A stretch of DNA of 64,000 nucleotides from contig NZ_JAFCLZ010000027.1 of the NCBI RefSeq assembly GCF_018130165.1, forward strand, positions 1 through 64,000, given 5' to 3'. This DNA is from Bradyrhizobium sp. JYMT SZCCT0180 (lineage in GTDB: Bacteria > Pseudomonadota > Alphaproteobacteria > Rhizobiales > Xanthobacteraceae). A program made the position numbers and the translations under genes. Below the pieces are notes generated by a model. It searched no databases. It was given only the letters and a program-made list of their open reading frames with translations, and was not told the origin of the DNA. Shown here piece by piece: positions 42,603 through 53,777 of this stretch (positions within the stretch are counted from its first letter, which is position 1; each line of letters opens with the position of its first letter).

Positions 42603-43607
42603 GTGACCAGCCGATTTTTTTCCCGCCGCCATATTCTGACCGGAGCCGCCGCGCTCTCCACTGCGGCCATTCTGCCGCGCAGCAGCCTGGGCGCCGACTG
42701 GCGGCCCACCGAAACCGTCCGCCTGATCGTGCCGGCCGCGCCGGGAGGCACTACGGACGTGATGGGGCGCTTGCTGGCGGCGCATTTGCAGAAGGCGTGG
42801 GGCCAGTCCGCGGTGGTCGAGAACCGCTCCGGCGGCGGCGGCACCATCGGCACCGCTGAAGCCGTACGGAGCAAGGGCGACGGGCACACCATCCTGGTCG
42901 GCAATCCCGGCCCCAACGCCATCGCCTACACCATCTTCCGCAACATGACCTACAAGGCCGACCAGCTGCAGCCGGTCTCCAACCTGATCCGGATCCCCAA
43001 CATCATCTCGGCGCACCCGTCGGTACCGATCAAGTCGATCGGCGACCTGATTGCCTACATCAAGGCCAATCCGGACAAGCTGACCTACGGCTCATCCGGC
43101 ATTGGGCAGAGCCCTCACCTCACCGGCGCCTGGTTCCTGCAATTGACGAAATTGAAGATGGTGCACGTGCCGTTCCGCGGCGCCGGGCCGGCGCTGCAGG
43201 CCGCGCTTGCCGGAGACATCCAGGTCCTGTTCGACAATCTCTATCCGACGCTGCCGCAGGTGCAGGATGGCAAGCTCAACGCGCTGGCGGTGACCACGAC
43301 GGAGCGCAGCGCGCTGGCACCCAACATTCCGACCATGCGCGAAAGCGCACCGGAGCTTGCCAAGTTCGACGTTTCGTCCTGGTTCGGAATCTTCCTGCCC
43401 AAGGCCTGCCCGCCTCCCGTCGTCGATGCCCTCAACAAGGAAATCAAGGTGTTCCTGGAGCGCGACGACATCAAGGAAAACATGGCCAAGATCGGCGCGC
43501 GCACCGATTACGGCTCGCCGCAGCAGTTTTCCGACTTCATCCAGGCGGAGACGGACAAGTTCGGCGCCATCATCAAGCAGGAAGGCCTGCAGATGGACGC
43601 CGGCTGA
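42603..43607 (+). CDS. TctC/Bug-type tripartite tricarboxylate transporter binding protein
   Basis: 334 residues. The N-terminus has a twin-arginine-like signal (SRFFSRRHILTGAAAL), then a Bug-type binding fold: IVPAAPGGTTDVMGR, VVENRSGGGGTIG and GSSGIGQSPHLTG. It would bind a carboxylate in the periplasm. No TctA/TctB membrane genes are nearby, as is usual for the many orphan Bug proteins. GTG 42603 is chosen because GGGAG lies seven bases upstream. Confidence 0.87.
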   Translation: MTSRFFSRRHILTGAAALSTAAILPRSSLGADWRPTETVRLIVPAAPGGTTDVMGRLLAAHLQKAWGQSAVVENRSGGGGTIGTAEAVRSKGDGHTILVGNPGPNAIAYTIFRNMTYKADQLQPVSNLIRIPNIISAHPSVPIKSIGDLIAYIKANPDKLTYGSSGIGQSPHLTGAWFLQLTKLKMVHVPFRGAGPALQAALAGDIQVLFDNLYPTLPQVQDGKLNALAVTTTERSALAPNIPTMRESAPELAKFDVSSWFGIFLPKACPPPVVDALNKEIKVFLERDDIKENMAKIGARTDYGSPQQFSDFIQAETDKFGAIIKQEGLQMDAG

Positions 43608-43610
43608 TCC

Positions 43611-43779
43611 CGTGTCCCGGACGCGGTGCAGCGCCCTCAGGATCGCGCATTGCGCGACTCCGACGGTGCACCGCAGAGCTCAGATGCGCAATTGCGCATC
43701 GGGGGACCCACTCTCACGATAGACCCCGGATCAGCAGCGCACTACGCCACAAGGGTGGCGCACTGCGCAGCATCCGGGG
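43611..43779. repeat. Palindromic repeat, second copy of the 42372 type
   Basis: Starts CGTGTCCCGGACGCGGTGCAGC and ends CGCAGCATCCGGGG, with the CCCCGGATCAGCAGCGCAC arm shared with 42372-42497. It lies directly after the TctC-like gene. A third related copy without the CCCCGGATC part is at 52841-52975. Confidence 0.75.
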
Positions 43780-43808
43780 AACGCAGGCTGATAGATCGGA
43801 CGACAAAG

Positions 43809-43840
43809 AAAAACCCCGCGGCTCGCACCGCGGGGTTTTT
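43809..43840. terminator. Strong bidirectional terminator
   Basis: AAAAACCCCGCGG (43809-43821) and CCGCGGGGTTTTT (43828-43840) are perfect 13-base complements around a six-base loop. It ends both the rightward TctC-like gene and the leftward hppA gene. Confidence 0.9.
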
Positions 43841-43862
43841 ATTTTGATCAGGTCAGCGCCGC

Positions 43863-45983
<2,121 letters not shown>

Positions 45984-46428
45984 TGAATTTGCCTCAGACC
46001 TTGATGTTCCCCCGCCACACCGCGAGCGCGGCAAGCGCATAAAAAGGAGGCCTTTCCCCGCCCAAAAGGGTGGCCCCTCAAATCGCCGGGACCTTGCCAA
46101 AATCGTTTCCCCGGCGCAACGCCGCGGAGGCCAGAAACCGTCTATTTTTGAAAGGAATCCCCGGGAACGACGGGCTGGTGGCGGGGCCTAGCTGGCGGCT
46201 GGACCGTCCGGCGGAAAATCCGAGGCCTGTCAGGCGCCCGCGGGGCAAACCTTCGAATCGTCTGCCGACAGCGATCCTGCGGGTACAGCAACCCCAAATA
46301 GCGACCAAGAAATGTCTGGGCCTGAAAATACATTCGCCCGAAAATACATGGGCCCGCCCAACCCCCGTGGGGGTCGAGCGGGCCCGCGATCCATTTCAGT
46401 ACATCCGTGAAACGACCGTTTCGAGGCC
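45984..46428. other. Intergenic region between hppA and cspA
   Basis: No gene is seen. The 3' half holds the cspA terminator hairpin (46350-46385). The half next to hppA probably carries its promoter on the minus strand, but no consensus pair could be assigned. Confidence 0.4.
46350..46385 (-). terminator. Hairpin downstream of the cold-shock gene
   Basis: GGGCCCGC (46350-46357) pairs with GCGGGCCC (46378-46385), with an inner ACCCCC/GGGGGT stem. On the minus strand an AT-rich ATGTATTTT follows. It lies 44 bases after the cspA stop. Confidence 0.55.
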
Positions 46429-46638
46429 TCAGGCCAGCGACAGGTTCTCTGCGCTTACCTTGCCCCGCATCTTGTCGGTCTTGAGTTCGAACTCGACCTT
46501 CTGGCCTTCGGCCAGACCGGTCAGGCCTGCGCGCTCAACGGCGCTGATGTGAACGAACACATCCTTGCTGCCGTCGGTCGGCTGAATGAATCCAAAACCC
46601 TTTTGACCGTTGAACCACTTCACAGTTCCCGTAGCCAT
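46429..46638 (-). CDS. cspA: Cold-shock protein CspA family
   Basis: 69 residues forming a single cold-shock domain. RNP1 is KGFGFIQP and RNP2 is VFVHISAV. It would bind single-stranded RNA or DNA as an RNA chaperone. The ATG follows GGAGAATAGAAA, a usable ribosome site. An untranslated leader of unknown length lies in the 203 bases upstream. Confidence 0.94.
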   Translation of the reverse strand: MATGTVKWFNGQKGFGFIQPTDGSKDVFVHISAVERAGLTGLAEGQKVEFELKTDKMRGKVSAENLSLA

Positions 46639-46841
46639 TTTCTATTCTCCAAAGCACGTAGGCTTTCATTCCGTACGGCGATCGCACGGATTCAAATCCA
46701 ATCGACGATGTCTCTGGAAAATGCCCTAACAGGCGCGTTCAGCAAGGCACGGCGGCAATCGAATGCGCGCACAACTATAGATTTTTCGGGAAATTGCAAT
46801 GGCCGGTTGCAAATAAGGGCCCGCAGGCAGCGCTGCGACGC

Positions 46842-47834
46842 TCAAAAATGGCTGTAGGAGCGCCGTTTCAGCACGATTTCGCCGCCCTGCCCGTCGAGGA
46901 ATTTTGGCGCGCCGCTTCCAGCGAGCACGGTTCCGATGGAACTTACCGCCACACCGGCGCCCTGTGCGGCCTGCACGAACGCATCGACACGGTCTTCCGC
47001 CACCGTGCACAGGATTTCGTAATCGTCGCCACCGGCGATCAACGTTTCGATTCCGACGATGCCGCGCGACAGCAGATCGCGCGCGGTATCCGACAGCGGA
47101 ATCGATTCCAGGTCGATCGCAGCGGAAACACCGGACACGCCGCACAGCTTGGTGAGATCGCCAGCGAGCCCGTCGGACACGTCCATCGCCGCTCCGGCAT
47201 GGTCGCGAACGATTTCCGCGAGCACCACGCGCGGTTGCGGCACCCGATAACGCCCGACCAGCAGATCGCGCGCGGCGATATCGCTCACCGCAGCATGGAC
47301 CTTGCCGCCGCCGAGCACGGCAAGCCCGAGCGCGGCATCGCCGATCGTGCCGGTCACCAGCACCCGGTCGCCAGGCTTGGCGCCGCTGCGATGGACCATT
47401 CTGCCTGACGGCACGCGCCCGAACGCGGTGATTGAGACCATCAGCGGCCCGGGTGTCGACACAGTATCGCCGCCGAGCAGCGGACAGCCGAATTGTGCGG
47501 CATCCTCGCCAAGCGCGGCCGCGAACGGCTTGAGCCAGGCTTCGCCGGTATCGCGGAGCGCCAGCGTCAGCACGAAACCGGCCGGCACCGCGCCCTTGGC
47601 GGCGAGATCCGAGAGGTTCACCCGCAGCGCCTTGCGCGCAACGGTATCAGGCGGATCGTCGGGGAGGAAATGCACGCCCTCAACGATGGCGTCCGTCGTC
47701 ACCACGATGTCGTCGCCATCAGGCTTCAGGGCCGCCGCGTCGTCATCGAGATTGAAGGCGCCAGGGTCGGTCGCGATCGGCCTGAAATAGCGCGCGATCA
47801 GCGAGTCCTCGCCGGACGCGGGCGCGCTAGCCAC
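46842..47834 (-). CDS. thiL: Thiamine-monophosphate kinase
   Basis: 330 residues. Family landmarks are DDAAAL at the Mg site, VEGVHFLPDDPP, LGGDTVSTPGPL and MDVSDGLAGDLTKLC. It phosphorylates thiamine monophosphate to the active diphosphate with ATP. It overlaps nusB by eight bases and ends the riboflavin-nusB transcript. Confidence 0.94.
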   Translation of the reverse strand: MASAPASGEDSLIARYFRPIATDPGAFNLDDDAAALKPDGDDIVVTTDAIVEGVHFLPDDPPDTVARKALRVNLSDLAAKGAVPAGFVLTLALRDTGEAWLKPFAAALGEDAAQFGCPLLGGDTVSTPGPLMVSITAFGRVPSGRMVHRSGAKPGDRVLVTGTIGDAALGLAVLGGGKVHAAVSDIAARDLLVGRYRVPQPRVVLAEIVRDHAGAAMDVSDGLAGDLTKLCGVSGVSAAIDLESIPLSDTARDLLSRGIVGIETLIAGGDDYEILCTVAEDRVDAFVQAAQGAGVAVSSIGTVLAGSGAPKFLDGQGGEIVLKRRSYSHF

Positions 47835-48324
47835 GCGCGAACTCGTCGGCGCGGAACTGGCGCGCGATCTGGTCGAGTACCGCGTTCACCATGCCGGTCT
47901 CGTCCTTTTCGACAAAGGCGTGCGCGACGTCGACATATTCGGACACGACGACGCGGCCGGGCACGTCCTTGCGATGCTCCAGTTCATAGGACCCTGCCCG
48001 CAGCACCGCGCGCAAAATTGCGTCGATCCGCTTCAAGGGCCAGCCCTTCGACAGCGCATCGTCGATCAGCGGATCGAGTTTGGCTTGATCCCGCACCACG
48101 CCCGAGACGACGTCGCGGAAAAACGCGGCTTCGGCCGGCAGATATTTGTCGCCCTCGACCTCGTTGCCGAGCCAGTGGCTCTCGAACTCGGCGAAGATGT
48201 CGTTGATCCCCGCGCCGCCAATGTCCATCTGGTACAGCGCCTGCACCGCGGCGAGCCGCGCCGCACCGCGCCGGTTGGCTTTCTTGTCCGGACTTTTCGG
48301 AGCGGGCTTCTTGCTGTCTGCCAT
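47827..48324 (-). CDS. nusB: Transcription antitermination factor NusB
   Basis: 165 residues, all-helical. The RNA-binding N-terminus GAARLAAVQALYQMDI and the later LRAVLRAGSYELEHR are typical. NusB joins NusE at boxA in rRNA antitermination. It follows ribH after two bases and overlaps thiL by eight. Confidence 0.94.
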   Translation of the reverse strand: MADSKKPAPKSPDKKANRRGAARLAAVQALYQMDIGGAGINDIFAEFESHWLGNEVEGDKYLPAEAAFFRDVVSGVVRDQAKLDPLIDDALSKGWPLKRIDAILRAVLRAGSYELEHRKDVPGRVVVSEYVDVAHAFVEKDETGMVNAVLDQIARQFRADEFARG

Positions 48325-48326
48325 CG

Positions 48327-48818
48327 TCAGGCCTTTGCCAGCCGGCGTTTGATCCGCAGCATCGCGAGCGCCGCGCGGGCGGCGTCGCCGCCCTTGTTGA
48401 GTTCACTGGCGCGCGCCCTCGCCCAGGCCTGCGCCTCGGTGTTGACCGTAATGATGCCGTTGCCAAGCGGGAACTTTCTGGCGACCGCAAGGTCCATCAG
48501 CGCGCGCGAGGATTCCATCGAGACGATCTCGAAATGAATGGTGTCGCCCCGCACCACGCAGCCGAGCGCGATCGCGGCGTCATAGGGCTTGCCGTTTTTC
48601 TCGGCGGCGTCGATCGCGATCGCGATCGCGGCGGGGATTTCCAGCGCGCCGGGCACGGTGATGACGTCATGCGTGACACCGGCTGCCTTCAGTTCGGTGA
48701 TGGCGCCTTCCAGCAGCGCATCCTGGATATCGTCGTAGAAGCGTGCCTCAACGATCAGCGCGCGCGCGCCTGTGATGTCGGTCTGGTCCTTCAGGGGTGC
48801 GCGCCGTGCGTCTGCCAT
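48327..48818 (-). CDS. ribH: 6,7-dimethyl-8-ribityllumazine synthase
   Basis: 163 residues. The substrate-binding GALEIPAAIAIAID, the ALGCVVRGDTIHFEIV motif containing the conserved Arg, and the C-terminal NKGGDAARAAL are clear. It condenses the ribityl-pyrimidine with dihydroxybutanone phosphate. ATG 48818 has GGAAAG upstream. nusB follows after two bases. Confidence 0.94.
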   Translation of the reverse strand: MADARRAPLKDQTDITGARALIVEARFYDDIQDALLEGAITELKAAGVTHDVITVPGALEIPAAIAIAIDAAEKNGKPYDAAIALGCVVRGDTIHFEIVSMESSRALMDLAVARKFPLGNGIITVNTEAQAWARARASELNKGGDAARAALAMLRIKRRLAKA

Positions 48819-48838
48819 CAATCTTTCCGTCTCGTTTG

Positions 48839-48939
48839 TCCTCATCCTGAGGAGCGGCCCCTTGGCCGCGTCTCGAAGGATGTAGGCCCGTCTGTGGCCT
48901 CATGGTTCGAGACGGCGCAAGCGCCTCCTCACCATGAGG
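48839..48939. repeat. TCCTCATCCTGAGGAGCG palindromic repeat
   Basis: The left arm CCTCATCCTGAGGAGCG matches the right end GGCGCAAGCGCCTCCTCACCATGAGG, with inner GTCTCGAAGGATG and GGTTCGAGACG arms. A related copy lies at 62261-62383. Confidence 0.75.
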
Positions 48940-48988
48940 GTTTGGCCGGCGTTTTAGGCGCAGCGACGTCCAAAGCCAAGGGTTACGC

Positions 48989-49597
48989 CTACTTCATTTC
49001 CGACAGCCGCGCCGCATAGCGGGCCATCAGATCGACCTCGATATTGACCTCGCTGCCCGCGTTCCAGCCGCCCAGTGTCGTGACGCTGAGCGTATGGGGA
49101 ATGATCAGCACCGAAAATACGACGTCTTCGACCGTATTCACGGTCAATGACACGCCATCCAGCGTGATCGAGCCCTTGGCGGCGATGAAGCGCGCCAGTT
49201 CCCGCGTGGTGCGCAGTTCGAACCTGGCCATATCGGGCAGATCGTCGCGCTTGACGACGGTCGCGATGCCGTCGGCATGGCCGGCCACGATGTGGCCGCC
49301 GAGTTCGTCGCCGATCTTCAGCGCGCGCTCGAGGTTGAGTTTTGTGCCCTTGCCCCAGTGCTTGGCCGTGGTCATGCCGAGCGTCTCGGCCGCGGCATCG
49401 ACGTCAAACCAGGTCTTGCCACCCTCGACGCCGGAGGCGACCACGGTCAGACAGACACCGTTGCAGGCGATCGAGGCGCCATCGGCGATGGTGGCGCGAT
49501 CGTAGCGGCAGGCGATGCGCAAGCGATGCAACTGCCCCTGCGCCGTTGGCGTCAGGCTGACGATTTCGCCGATATCGGTGACTATTCCGGTGAACAC
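48989..49597 (-). CDS. ribC: Riboflavin synthase alpha chain
   Basis: 202 residues made of two lumazine-binding repeats: the first begins FTGIVTDIGEIV and contains SIACNGVCLTV; the second contains GHIVAGHADG and GSITLDGVSLTVN. It dismutates lumazine to riboflavin. GTG 49597 is chosen for its GAGGG ribosome site and the family start; longer in-frame codons upstream lie in a repeat. It sits between ribD and ribH. Confidence 0.93.
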   Translation of the reverse strand: MFTGIVTDIGEIVSLTPTAQGQLHRLRIACRYDRATIADGASIACNGVCLTVVASGVEGGKTWFDVDAAAETLGMTTAKHWGKGTKLNLERALKIGDELGGHIVAGHADGIATVVKRDDLPDMARFELRTTRELARFIAAKGSITLDGVSLTVNTVEDVVFSVLIIPHTLSVTTLGGWNAGSEVNIEVDLMARYAARLSEMK

Positions 49598-49616
49598 AAC
49601 AAGTCCCTCTAGCTCC

Positions 49617-49703
49617 GTCATGGCCGGGCTTGACCCGGCCATCCACGTCTTCTCTTTCATTTGCAGCCAAGACGTGGATGCCCGGGACAAGCCCGGGCAT
49701 GAC
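49617..49703. repeat. GTCATGGCCGGGC palindromic repeat, second copy
   Basis: GTCATGGCCGGGCTTGACCC to GACAAGCCCGGGCATGAC, with inner CCACGTCTT and AAGACGTGG arms, as at 23215-23302. It lies inside the riboflavin operon between ribD and ribC. Confidence 0.8.
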
Positions 49704-49711
49704 GAATTTGG

Positions 49712-50857
49712 CTATGTGCGCTCGTAGATCGTAAGTATGTCTTTACCGACGCTTTCGCTAGCACGGACCTTGAACGCAGGCGACTGCGTGATGGCAGCGA
49801 GCGGCATTGCGTCTAGCGCAGGAACACCGGCGGCGCCGACCATATCAGGCCCCCGCAGCAGCCAGACCTCATCGACTAGGCCCGCGGCAATGAAGGACGA
49901 CGCCACCCGCGCCCCGCCTTCGACCATGAGCCGCGTAATGCCGTTTTCCGCGAGCGCCAACAGGACGACGGAAAGACTCGGGCGCGCCCTGTACTCAGCG
50001 ATGCGTATCACCTCAGCGCCGGCAGCGCCTAGCTTCGCGATAGCGGGGGCTTCGGCGAGTTGCGAAGTCACTATCCACAATGGCGTCCGACGTGCCGAAT
50101 GCACTAGCACACTGTTGCCGGGAATCCGCAAGCTCCGATCCAGCACCACCCGTACCGGCGACAAATGCTCCATCCCCGGCAGGCGGCAGGTCAGCGCCGG
50201 ATCATCGGCCAGCACGGTGCCGATCCCGACCAGGATGGCATCGCATTGCGCGCGCAGCAGATGCACGCGCGTCCTTGCGGCCTCGCCCGTGATGGCGACC
50301 GGCTTGCGGCCGGCGGCGCCGATCCTGTCGTCGGCGGAGACCGCCAGCTTGAGGATCACATGCGGGCGCTTGTCGCGGATGCGGCGGAAATGCCCGGCAT
50401 GATCGTATGCTGCTTCCGCGGCATTGAGACCGACATCGACGATAATCCCGGCGGCGCGCAGTTTGGCGTGGCCCTGCCCGGCCACTTCCGGATTGGGATC
50501 CTCGATCGCGGACACCACGCGGGCGATGCCCGATGCAATCACCGCATCGACGCAGGGCGGCGATTTGCCGAAATGCGAGCACGGCTCCAGCGTCACATAG
50601 AGCGTGGCGCCGCGCGCGGCGTCACCGGCGCGCAGAAGCGCATCCGGCTCGGCATGCGGCCGGCCGCCGGGCTGGGTCCAGCCGCGCCCGACGATGACGC
50701 CGTCCTTGACGATGACGGCACCGACGGCGGGATTAGGCCAGGTACGTCCCTGCCCGCGCCGGCCGAGCGCCAGCGCGAGCTGCATGAAGCGCGCGTCCGC
50801 GGCCTTGGCTTCTCTGGATTTCTGCGCGTACTGGTCTTCCAGAATGCGGAAGATCAT
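49712..50857 (-). CDS. ribD: Bifunctional riboflavin deaminase/reductase
   Basis: 381 residues. The N-terminal deaminase has HAEPDALLRAG and TLEPCSHFGKSPPC zinc ligands. The C-terminal reductase begins near residue 165 (RPHVILKLAVSADDRIG) and has TRLMVEGGARVASSF. It deaminates and then reduces the pyrimidine intermediate of riboflavin synthesis. The ATG overlaps the nrdR stop by four bases. Confidence 0.94.
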   Translation of the reverse strand: MIFRILEDQYAQKSREAKAADARFMQLALALGRRGQGRTWPNPAVGAVIVKDGVIVGRGWTQPGGRPHAEPDALLRAGDAARGATLYVTLEPCSHFGKSPPCVDAVIASGIARVVSAIEDPNPEVAGQGHAKLRAAGIIVDVGLNAAEAAYDHAGHFRRIRDKRPHVILKLAVSADDRIGAAGRKPVAITGEAARTRVHLLRAQCDAILVGIGTVLADDPALTCRLPGMEHLSPVRVVLDRSLRIPGNSVLVHSARRTPLWIVTSQLAEAPAIAKLGAAGAEVIRIAEYRARPSLSVVLLALAENGITRLMVEGGARVASSFIAAGLVDEVWLLRGPDMVGAAGVPALDAMPLAAITQSPAFKVRASESVGKDILTIYERT

Positions 50858-51336
50858 TTGCGCAACGCGGTGACCCGTGCGTCTTCCTCGCCGGACAGCT
50901 CGCCGAGCACGGCTTCAAAGTCCTTGGCCTCGCGAAAGTTGCGATAGACCGAGGCAAAACGCACATAGGCGACATCGTCGAGCTGGCGCAGATGCTCCAT
51001 CACGATCTCGCCGATCGCCTCCGAGGAAACCTCCGCCTCGCCGCCGCTTTCGAGCTCGCGCACGATGGCGGAGACCATCTTCTCGACGCGCTCCGGATCG
51101 ACCGGGCGCTTGCGCAAGGAGATCTGCAGCGAGCGCACCAGCTTGTCGCGGTCGAACGGCACGCGGCGGCCGTTGCGCTTGATCACGGTCAGTTCGCGCA
51201 GCTGCACCCGCTCGAAGGTGGTGAAGCGGAAATTGCAGGCGATGCAGACCCGCCGCCGCCGGATCACAGCGGAATCCTCGGTGGGGCGCGAATCCTTCAC
51301 CTGCGTATCGAGACTGTTGCAGCTGGGGCAGCGCAT
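50854..51336 (-). CDS. nrdR: Transcriptional repressor NrdR
   Basis: 160 residues. A zinc ribbon (CPSCNS...CIACNFRF) is followed by an ATP-cone domain (VIKRNGRRVPFDRDKLVRSL). NrdR represses ribonucleotide reductase genes in response to ATP/dATP. It precedes ribD with an ATGA overlap and follows glyA by 25 bases. Confidence 0.95.
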   Translation of the reverse strand: MRCPSCNSLDTQVKDSRPTEDSAVIRRRRVCIACNFRFTTFERVQLRELTVIKRNGRRVPFDRDKLVRSLQISLRKRPVDPERVEKMVSAIVRELESGGEAEVSSEAIGEIVMEHLRQLDDVAYVRFASVYRNFREAKDFEAVLGELSGEEDARVTALRK

Positions 51337-51361
51337 CCCAAGAATCCCTTACCTGTGACCC

Positions 51362-52663
51362 TTACTGATAGATCGGGAAGCGGTCGGTGAGTGCCTTGAC
51401 GCGTTCCTTGATCGCGGCTTCCACCAGCGGCGCCTTGCCGTCGGGCGACTGCGCCAGCGCGCTCAGCACTTCGGCGATCATGGAGGCGACCTGCTGGAAT
51501 TCAGCAACGCCAAAACCGCGCGTGGTCGCCGCCGGCGTGCCCAAGCGAAGCCCCGACGTGACGAACGGCGTTTCGGGATCGAACGGAATGCCGTTCTTGT
51601 TGCAGGTGATCGCGGCGCGAACCAGCGCCTTTTCCGAGACGTTGCCCTTCAGCCCCTTGGGCCGAAGGTCGACCAGCATCAGATGGTTGTCGGTACCGCC
51701 GGAGACGATGTCGAGGCCCTGCGCGCGCAGCGCCTCCGCCAGCGCCTTGGCGTTCTCGACGACGTTCTTGGCGTAGATCTTGAAGTCCGGACGCAGCGCC
51801 TCGGAAAATGCCACCGCCTTGGCGGCGATAATGTGCATCAAGGGACCGCCCTGCAGGCCCGGGAAGATCGCCGAGTTGAGTTTCTTGGTCAGCGTCTCGT
51901 CGTTCCACAGCATCAACCCGCCGCGCGGGCCGCGCAGCGATTTGTGCGTGGTCGTGGTCGTGACATGGGCATGCGGCACCGGCGAAGCATGGACGCCACC
52001 GGCGACCAGGCCGGCGAAATGCGCCATATCCACCATCAGATAGGCGCCGACGCTGTCGGCGATCTCGCGGAAGCGCTTGAAGTCCCAGGCGCGCGAATAG
52101 GCCGAGCCGCCGGCGATGATCAGCTTCGGCTTCACTTCCTCGGCGCGGCGCTGAACGTCGTCCATGTCGATGATCTGGTCGTCGCGGCGCACCGTGTAGT
52201 GCTGCGCCTTGAACCATTTGCCGGACATGTTGACCGGCGCGCCGTGGGTCAGATGGCCGCCGGCGGCAAGATCGAGGCCCATGAAGGTGTCGCCGGGCTG
52301 CAACAGCGCCAGGAACACCGCCTGGTTCATCTGGCTGCCCGAGTTCGGCTGCACGTTGGCAAACTGGGCGCCGAACAGTTTCTTGGCGCGATCGATCGCC
52401 AGCGTCTCGGCGACGTCGACCCATTCGCAACCGCCATAGTAGCGCGCGCCCGGATAGCCCTCGGCGTATTTGTTGGTCATCACCGAGCCCTGCGCTTCCA
52501 GCACGGCGCGGCTGACGATGTTTTCCGAGGCGATCAGCTCGATCTCGTGGCGCTGCCGGCCGAGTTCACCCTTGATGGCGGCGGCGATTTCCGGATCGGC
52601 CTCGGCGAGGGTTGCCGTGAAGAACGAGTCGGGCGCGGAGGCGGTCTTGCTGCTGGACGTCAT
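51362..52663 (-). CDS. glyA: Serine hydroxymethyltransferase
   Basis: 433 residues. The PLP-binding lysine is Lys241 in TTTTHKSLRGPRGG, and GARYYGGCEWVD and NKYAEGYPG are family landmarks. It converts serine and tetrahydrofolate to glycine and methylene-tetrahydrofolate. ATG 52663 was selected; a longer in-frame start is not conserved. Heads the glyA-nrdR-rib group on the minus strand. Confidence 0.95.
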   Translation of the reverse strand: MTSSSKTASAPDSFFTATLAEADPEIAAAIKGELGRQRHEIELIASENIVSRAVLEAQGSVMTNKYAEGYPGARYYGGCEWVDVAETLAIDRAKKLFGAQFANVQPNSGSQMNQAVFLALLQPGDTFMGLDLAAGGHLTHGAPVNMSGKWFKAQHYTVRRDDQIIDMDDVQRRAEEVKPKLIIAGGSAYSRAWDFKRFREIADSVGAYLMVDMAHFAGLVAGGVHASPVPHAHVTTTTTHKSLRGPRGGLMLWNDETLTKKLNSAIFPGLQGGPLMHIIAAKAVAFSEALRPDFKIYAKNVVENAKALAEALRAQGLDIVSGGTDNHLMLVDLRPKGLKGNVSEKALVRAAITCNKNGIPFDPETPFVTSGLRLGTPAATTRGFGVAEFQQVASMIAEVLSALAQSPDGKAPLVEAAIKERVKALTDRFPIYQ

Positions 52664-52840
52664 GGGCCGAATATCTCCACCGCCGCAAGGCCTTAAGCGG
52701 CACAGCGGTCGGTTACGTGTGGCGGTCGAAAGAAGCGCTTGCGAGATACCACATCGGCCCGGGCCGGCCAAGCACTTGCGGTATCCGTCTGATATTTATG
52801 CAAGATATGGTGGGGATGGCGGGGGACAAGGGGACTGTCT

Positions 52841-52975
52841 TGTGTCCCGGACGCGGTGCAGCGCCGCTTGGCGGTGCGCCGCAGAGCCGGGACCCATCGG
52901 AGCCGCGGACAGAGCTGGGTCCCGGTTCTGCGGAGCATCATTCGCTTCGCGAATGCTGCACCGCGCCCGGGACAC
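52841..52975. repeat. TGTCCCGGACGCGGTGCA palindromic repeat
   Basis: The left arm TGTCCCGGACGCGGTGCA complements the right end TGCACCGCGCCCGGGACA. Related to 42372 and 43611 but without their second hairpin. It fills most of the 325-base gap between glyA and the GST gene; no glycine riboswitch is visible. Confidence 0.75.
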
Positions 52976-52988
52976 GACGCCCCAATCC

Positions 52989-53615
52989 TTACTTGGCGAA
53001 CCGGTACGCCCCGCCCTTTTCGATCGAGCGCTGGAACGCCGGGCGCGCATGCATGCGCGTCAGCCAGGCCGCCAGGTTCGGATAGGGCCCAAGCTTTTCG
53101 AACACCTTTGCCATCTCGCCGACAAAGCTCATCTGGATGTCGGCACCGGACAGCGACTGGCCGACGAAGAACTCGCGCCCCTTCAGTGCGCCATCGACAT
53201 AGCCGAGATGGTTGGCCAACTCGCTGTCGATGCGCGGATGCAGCGGCGCGCCCGCCTCCTTCAGCCTGCCAACATAGAGGTTCAGCATCAGCGGCAGCAT
53301 CGCGGAGCCTTCCGAATAATGCAGCCACTCATTATACGCCTCATAGTCGGCGCTGCCGGGCGCCGGCATCATCGCGCCTTTTCCGTATTTGCGGATGATG
53401 TAGTCGACGATCGCACCGGACTCCGCGATCGTGGTGCCGCCATCGGTGATCACGGGCGACTTGCCAAGCGGATGGATCGCCGTCAGTTCCGGCGGCGCCA
53501 GCCGCGTCGTGGCATCGCGCTGATAGCGCTTCATCTCATAGGGCGTGCCGAGCTCTTCGAGCAGCCACAGGATCCGCTGCGAGCGGGAGTCGTTGAGATG
53601 ATGAACCGTGAGCAT
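52989..53615 (-). CDS. Glutathione S-transferase
   Basis: 208 residues. The thioredoxin-fold N-terminal domain has LNDSRSQRILWLLEELGTPYE, with the catalytic Ser in NDSRSQ, and the cis-Pro segment LGKSPVITDGG. The helical C-terminal domain follows from residue 85. It likely conjugates or reduces with glutathione. ATG 53615 has GAGGA upstream. Substrate is unknown. Confidence 0.9.
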   Translation of the reverse strand: MLTVHHLNDSRSQRILWLLEELGTPYEMKRYQRDATTRLAPPELTAIHPLGKSPVITDGGTTIAESGAIVDYIIRKYGKGAMMPAPGSADYEAYNEWLHYSEGSAMLPLMLNLYVGRLKEAGAPLHPRIDSELANHLGYVDGALKGREFFVGQSLSGADIQMSFVGEMAKVFEKLGPYPNLAAWLTRMHARPAFQRSIEKGGAYRFAK

Positions 53616-53777
53616 GGCAGTTTCCTCGAGGGTTTTCTTTGTTTGGAGGCGCACGTTAGCAGAGCTTTGGAGCATCGTCATGATGCGTGATCGCAATCAC
53701 TGAGCTGCTTTCTCTCCGTCGCTACGCTCCATCCGGGTTGGCATGTTCGAGCCAATCGCAACCAATGGAGAACGGCT

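Noticed and set aside
51337..51361. FMN riboswitch before the riboflavin genes
   Set aside because: nrdR-ribD are coupled with only short gaps; there is no space or matching sequence.
52664..52988. Glycine riboswitch before glyA
   Set aside because: The gap is almost filled by a palindromic repeat; no conserved riboswitch core is visible.
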